NCBI RefSeq assembly: GCF_016545825.1
Contig: NC_052613.1
Location: forward strand, 10,416,001-10,480,000
Direction: 5' to 3'
Length of the DNA: 64,000 nt
Source: Eucalyptus grandis
Taxonomy: Eukaryota; Streptophyta; Magnoliopsida; Myrtales; Myrtaceae
Below are positions 59,471 to 64,000 of the stretch, one piece after another. The notes under the pieces are model-generated. The model searched no databases. It was given only the letters and a program-made list of their open reading frames with translations, and was not told the DNA's origin. Position 1 is the first letter of the stretch. Every line of letters begins with the position of its first letter. Position numbers and translations under genes: made by a program.

Positions 59471-60115
59471 AAGGCGAGGAGGCGAGGCAGCCTTGCCTGT
59501 GGCCGTCGAGGGCACCCTGGCCTTCCCCTTCGCTGGTGGCTAGCAATCGGCAGAGGGAAATAAGTAAAAAAAGGAAAACAATTTGCTAGTACAACAGTCT
59601 TTTTATTGTGAGAATAATAACTTGTTGTGAGTTACAAATATTTGAAAAGTAGACCTCACAACAATTAATAATTATTTGTTGTTTATTTTTTTATGGTTCA
59701 TAATATACTGTTATTCTTACAGTAAATTAAAGATTGTCACCTAATTATTTCTTAAAGAAAAAGAGAAAGAAAAGAAAAAAAGAGAGGAAAAATTAAGATT
59801 TTTTTAAAAAGAATTACAAAAATCATCACATTAGTATTAGTGGTGTCATGTAGGATGACTTATATTGATTGGACCACCAAGTTAGTGATTTCTAGCTAAA
59901 ATTAGCCAGGAGAATTACATTGGCAAATCCTGAAAAGGTTTAGGACCAAATTAGTAAATCGTCAAAATATTTAAAATTTCAATTGACACAATTGTAAGGT
60001 TTGGGATTAAATTGAAAAATAGTCAAAATATTTAGGACTAACTTTTCCAAATTGATAGGTTTAGGATTGAATTGACATAAGTACAATAGATTTGTGACTT
60101 TTTGGTAATTTCCCC
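59471..60115. mobile_element. Right half of a TIR element of the 43,272 family
   Basis: Ends GTGACTTTTTGGTAATTTCCCC at about 60,114 (last 12 bases TTGGTAATTTCC), the mirror of the GGGAGAATTACCAAAAAG terminus. Upstream are repeated lines of the type TTTAGGATTGAATTGACA and a GGCGAGGCAGCCTTGCC cargo block at 59,475-59,540. The left terminus is missing. Confidence 0.55.
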
Positions 60116-62391
60116 TACTTTCAATGATTGACCCGGTATTTGAATTAATTTGTGAGTTTTATTTTAGTATATAATCATGTGTTTAGAGTGACTTTTCCTT
60201 TTTCAATTTTTGTCTTCTTTTAATTGCTTTTGATACTTGAGATTACGTTTTTGTGGAATTATGAGCATCTAGATGTTTTAACATAAAGACATTAGATATT
60301 TAGGATGTGTTTGCTTCACGGAAAATGAAATGTTTGAAAAATATTTTCCTAAAAATAATCATTTATGTTCCTTATAAAAATTAATAAACAGAAAATATTT
60401 TTATCATACACGAAAATATTTGACATAAATTGTTGTAGGTAATGAAAATATTTTTCATTGACTAATTATTGTGGATGACACAAGTGATCAATTTTAGAAA
60501 ATTGTTTTCTAAATCATTCATTTTCTTCCAAACAAATGAAGCCTTAACATCATTTGAATTCATGTGGAATTTCTTGATAGTTATCCAAATTGATATGAGA
60601 ATGAAAGCCGAAAAAACTCTTTTTATCCTCTTGAGACTATGGTGCAAACACACTTATGATGGCATTTCAACTTTTCAAAATGTTAGTTGAAAATTAAAAA
60701 TTCACATATTAATATGTTCAGATAATAACAGTTAAGTCTGTTAAAATATCTCATATTGCTTGTCCTTGTCTATGGATTTATATGCTTTTTATATACATTT
60801 GATCTCCTTCACTTATAATCTTACAATTTTAGGTTTGACATAGCTTTCAGTTCAAATCTTCTTACATGGTATCAAAGCATATGAATCCCATAGACAAACG
60901 AGGTAAATTACCCATTTGTTGATTCTTTAAGAGAATTTATCAGCTTTTTTATGCTATTTTTCCCTCGTAAGCTACAGGTCAACTTCATTTACTAGTGAGG
61001 ATAATATATGTATATAGATACGTACAAGAGTAAAAGTTCATTGTATACGAAGATACGAAGATTTCCATTGCACCCTTTTGAAATAAAAAAAAACAAAAGA
61101 AAATCAAGTTGCCATATTTTCAATAAACATAAAATAAAGCAATAAGGTCTCAAGACTATTCCAGATCCGTTTGATTTGTGCTGAAGGAGAATTTTTTATC
61201 TTCCACTTCGTCCTCACGCTATTGAGACATTATTTAGCGTCCAAGTGCTAATTAGCAAGGATGTACTATCTCTCTTTCTCTCTCTCGAGTTATGTCAATG
61301 AGTGCCTAGAGCCACTTGTCGAATATGCTTAGTGATGTGATTTGTCAAGTACATATTATTCATGTCGCGAAATGAGTTAGATATAATATGGTAGAATTTT
61401 CGATCTCTCATATAAGTGCAATTTCGTCACAAAATCCTTCAAAAAATTTGAAAAGTATGGGATTTTTTTTTTCGTTCAAATATTTAGATATTAAAGCATA
61501 CATTCATCTATCAATTTAAACTTTTAAAATTGTCGGTCCTACAAAATTTACATCCTATTAGAGTATGAGGTCCCGTGTTCTAACTTTTCCAGTCCCCTTG
61601 TCTACATTTGTCCATGAGTGAGGAGCAATATTAGAATATTTATATACTAAACCACGCATTAATTTATTTATATGTTTGATGATTTTATAGATGTAAAAAT
61701 ACATATGAAACCCTAAATACTTGTATTTTTGGGGTATTTTTGCATATTTTCATGTATTTTTCTATTATTTTAGCAATACAAGTGCTGGCTTGCATGAATA
61801 TCATCACATGAAGAATGGGTAGAGTGTGATTCATTGATAACATATGTAAGGTTCAACATATATCAATAAATGAAGTTATGTAATTAACGTGATATGTGAT
61901 TTTAGTGACAAATTACCTCCGTTATCAAGTCTTAAATAATGTGTATATAGTGAATGTAAGACATGAAGTTTATATCCCTTATATGAAAGGGTTTCAAGGA
62001 TTCAATCGAGTTGTGACCGCCAAAGTAGCATACTTGATTACGTTTGAGAAATATCGATACCATATTATAGTGGGATGTCTCATGTACTAATGTATGGTCA
62101 TACTCCCAAATGAGGTGATTATGTATTAATTCATGGAGGTTTATATGGTTGAGAAGTGACTAATCTTAGTGGTTCATACACATAAATGTGATGAATTTAG
62201 AAAGGTTAAAATATATTCTCGCGGCCGCTGTTGAGGGTAAGCATGGTTCGGATGGATAGTTCTGTCTTGGAATTGGGAACCACCCACAAGGACCGGTTCC
62301 GAAAAATTGGAATCGAGACTCGCCCATTGGTTCCATGGATTTACCTGAGAATCGGACCACTAGTTTGGTTTGGTTCCTGGGTGAGTCATGC
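60116..62391. other. A+T-rich, no gene recognised
   Basis: About 2.3 kb without coding capacity. 61,460-61,660 resembles the dispersed ATTAGAATATTTA-type repeat also seen near 26,700 and 39,760. 62,225-62,390 has GGAATTGGGAACC phrasing that returns at 63,250-63,380, perhaps two parts of another TIR element. Confidence 0.35.
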
Positions 62392-62650
62392 AAGGTAGTC
62401 CCACATTGCTTGGGAGAAGCTCTCTAATATGCTTTATAACCGCTGCGGTTCCTCTCACCTCACAAAATGTCTTTTGAGGCTGAGTTCCCTTAGATTAGTG
62501 GATTCGTGTGTATGCTGATCCTTTTTTGCTACTATACAAGGTAATCCCATATCGCTTGGGAAAAACCCTCTAACTTGCTTTATAACCGCTGCGGCTCCCC
62601 TAACCTCATAAGATGTTTTTTTGAGGCTGAGTCCTCCCTAATCTCTATAA
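62392..62650. repeat. 146-bp tandem duplication
   Basis: AAGGTAGTCCCACATTGCTT at 62,392 and AAGGTAATCCCATATCGCTT at 62,538 start two copies that also share TTTATAACCGCTGCGG and TTTTGAGGCTGAGT. The layout (short-repeat promoter with TTTATAA) recalls a small LTR or TRIM, but no ends were found. Confidence 0.7.
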
Positions 62651-64000
62651 AGCTTGTTCTTGGTTCAAGTTAAATTGCGAGCCATTGAATTTGATTAATG
62701 ATTGAAAACTATAAGGCAAAACGAATAGACAATACTCGTTAACTAAAAAATTAGTTTCTTTGAAAGTCATGATGTGGTCCTCTTAAGATTTCCTGACAAT
62801 GGAAACATGTAGAGAATTAGACTCCACGTTAAAAGTCCTAACCTCTATAGAAGTTAAAATATTAATCACTTGATTCATCTTTTTTTTTATGTCAACCTAA
62901 ATTAATCATGGGAATGGCTAAAGAGAGATCTAATTATACTCTTAAAACAAACAGTTGGCTCTTATGGACATCTCTAATCGGTTCTCTCTTTCCTCTATGT
63001 TTGTTTATTTTGTTTTGGTTGAGAAAGTGAATAAATGGATTATTAGAATGAAAGAAAAGAAGGGGATTAATCCTATTACATACCCAATAGACAAAATTAA
63101 TCAATAATGCCCAATAACTACAAATACACATATATGTACATATATATTTGTAGAAAAACTATAAAATAATTAAATAATTGAAATGAAATTTCTTTTTTTA
63201 AATACTAGTCTAGTCCAGGTGGATGGGCGAGCGGCTTTACGCCTAGAATTGGGAACCAAACTAGTACTCACCGGTTCCACTAAATTGGGCGGAAACCAGA
63301 TCGGCTCCCATGGGAACCGCCGATTTTGGTCAGTCACGATCCAATTTTGGGCCTATTCCAGTTCTTTTGCACACTCCTAATTGTTGTCATGTGGAAAGTA
63401 TACAACTGCATATCATGTTTTCTACCCAAAGGTGACCATATGATGATGTATGTAACTCTTTGTATGTATACTTGTACCATTTCAAGTTACATAGTACTCA
63501 CCTGATGCTAATCGTAGACATTGATTGTTATTTAGTTACCTTTACTGCAAACGACATACCCATTAGAATTGAGATTTATGTAAAGAGGATTTCCTATTTG
63601 CGATGGAGCTGGCGAATGTTCCACATAAAGTACATTTTACAGTTTGAGAAAAGAGCAATCGGATTTGCTTATTATTAATGAAGCAATCCATTCATGAACA
63701 CTTAAAGAATGGTTTGCTAGCTAACTACACTGCTAAACAAATGATAGAAGCTTTTATGGCTTGAAACTGTGCCTTGTCTAATGTCGAGATTAAGACACAT
63801 CTGTAAGGACTCTTTAATATAAGGTATGCTAGTTCTAGTTAAGTTAGGGATCACATCTTAAGGATGGTAGACATGAAGTCCAAAAATCATACTCATAAAG
63901 GAACTCATGAAACTTACCAGTCGTTCTAACAGTTTGGGTTCTAAGATAGAATCTTTTAAGAAATATTGGTGACCGCTACTTCTTTTTTAAAAAGAAAGGT
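62651..64000. other. Intergenic, no gene recognised
   Basis: A+T-rich. Short open frames on both strands only. The window ends without a visible gene boundary. Confidence 0.4.

Noticed and set aside
62233..63382. A further hAT-like element
   Set aside because: GAGGGTAAGCATGG and GCACACTCCTA look like ends, but the flanks do not form an 8-bp duplication.

Overview
This is plant nuclear DNA: spliced GT-AG genes, an A+T-rich background, and about half the window made of LTR retrotransposons, TIR elements and microsatellites. Gene families and splice style fit a eudicot, probably woody. The TIR-element family seen here made me think of Myrtaceae, but nothing in the sequence proves a species.

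Layout. 1-7.3 kb is repeat debris: the end of a large LTR with a 71-bp enhancer-like tandem repeat, a decayed Myb/SANT-like gene, a fragment of an organellar methionyl-tRNA synthetase first exon, GC-rich palindromic repeats and a GRF zinc-finger fragment. 7.57-11.59 kb (+) is an apparently intact 12-exon exonuclease 1 gene (EXO1, 581 aa). Immediately after it begins a two-gene module, beta-glucosidase (GH1, BGLU44-like) followed by an LPR1-type multicopper ferroxidase, both on the minus strand. The module is present twice: copy A at about 11.65-26.0 kb and copy B at about 33.4-56.8 kb. Alignable non-coding flanks show that this is a tandem segmental duplication and not two independent insertions.

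Both beta-glucosidases keep 11 coding exons of identical length (512 aa each), although copy A carries a 3.3-kb Ty1-copia remnant in intron 5 and copy B a 596-bp MITE in intron 2. The two LPR genes differ more. Copy A (581 aa, four coding exons) has every expected copper ligand. Copy B (587 aa, three coding exons) reads His-Arg-His where the family has His-Cys-His, so the type-1 copper cysteine is lost. Each LPR gene appears to have a 5'-UTR intron and a TATA box.

The spacers grew by transposition: a 3.1-kb solo LTR with perfect 5-bp target duplication (30,081-33,200), a second solo-LTR-like insert (33,820-34,946), a multiply nested copia element (41,647-51,326), and hAT- and Mutator-like TIR elements. 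60.1-64 kb holds no recognisable gene.

Functionally, EXO1 is a nuclear DNA-repair nuclease unrelated to its neighbours. The duplicated genes both encode proteins with signal peptides, so a secretory or apoplastic location is likely. Their pairing looks like linkage by duplication; joint function is not shown.
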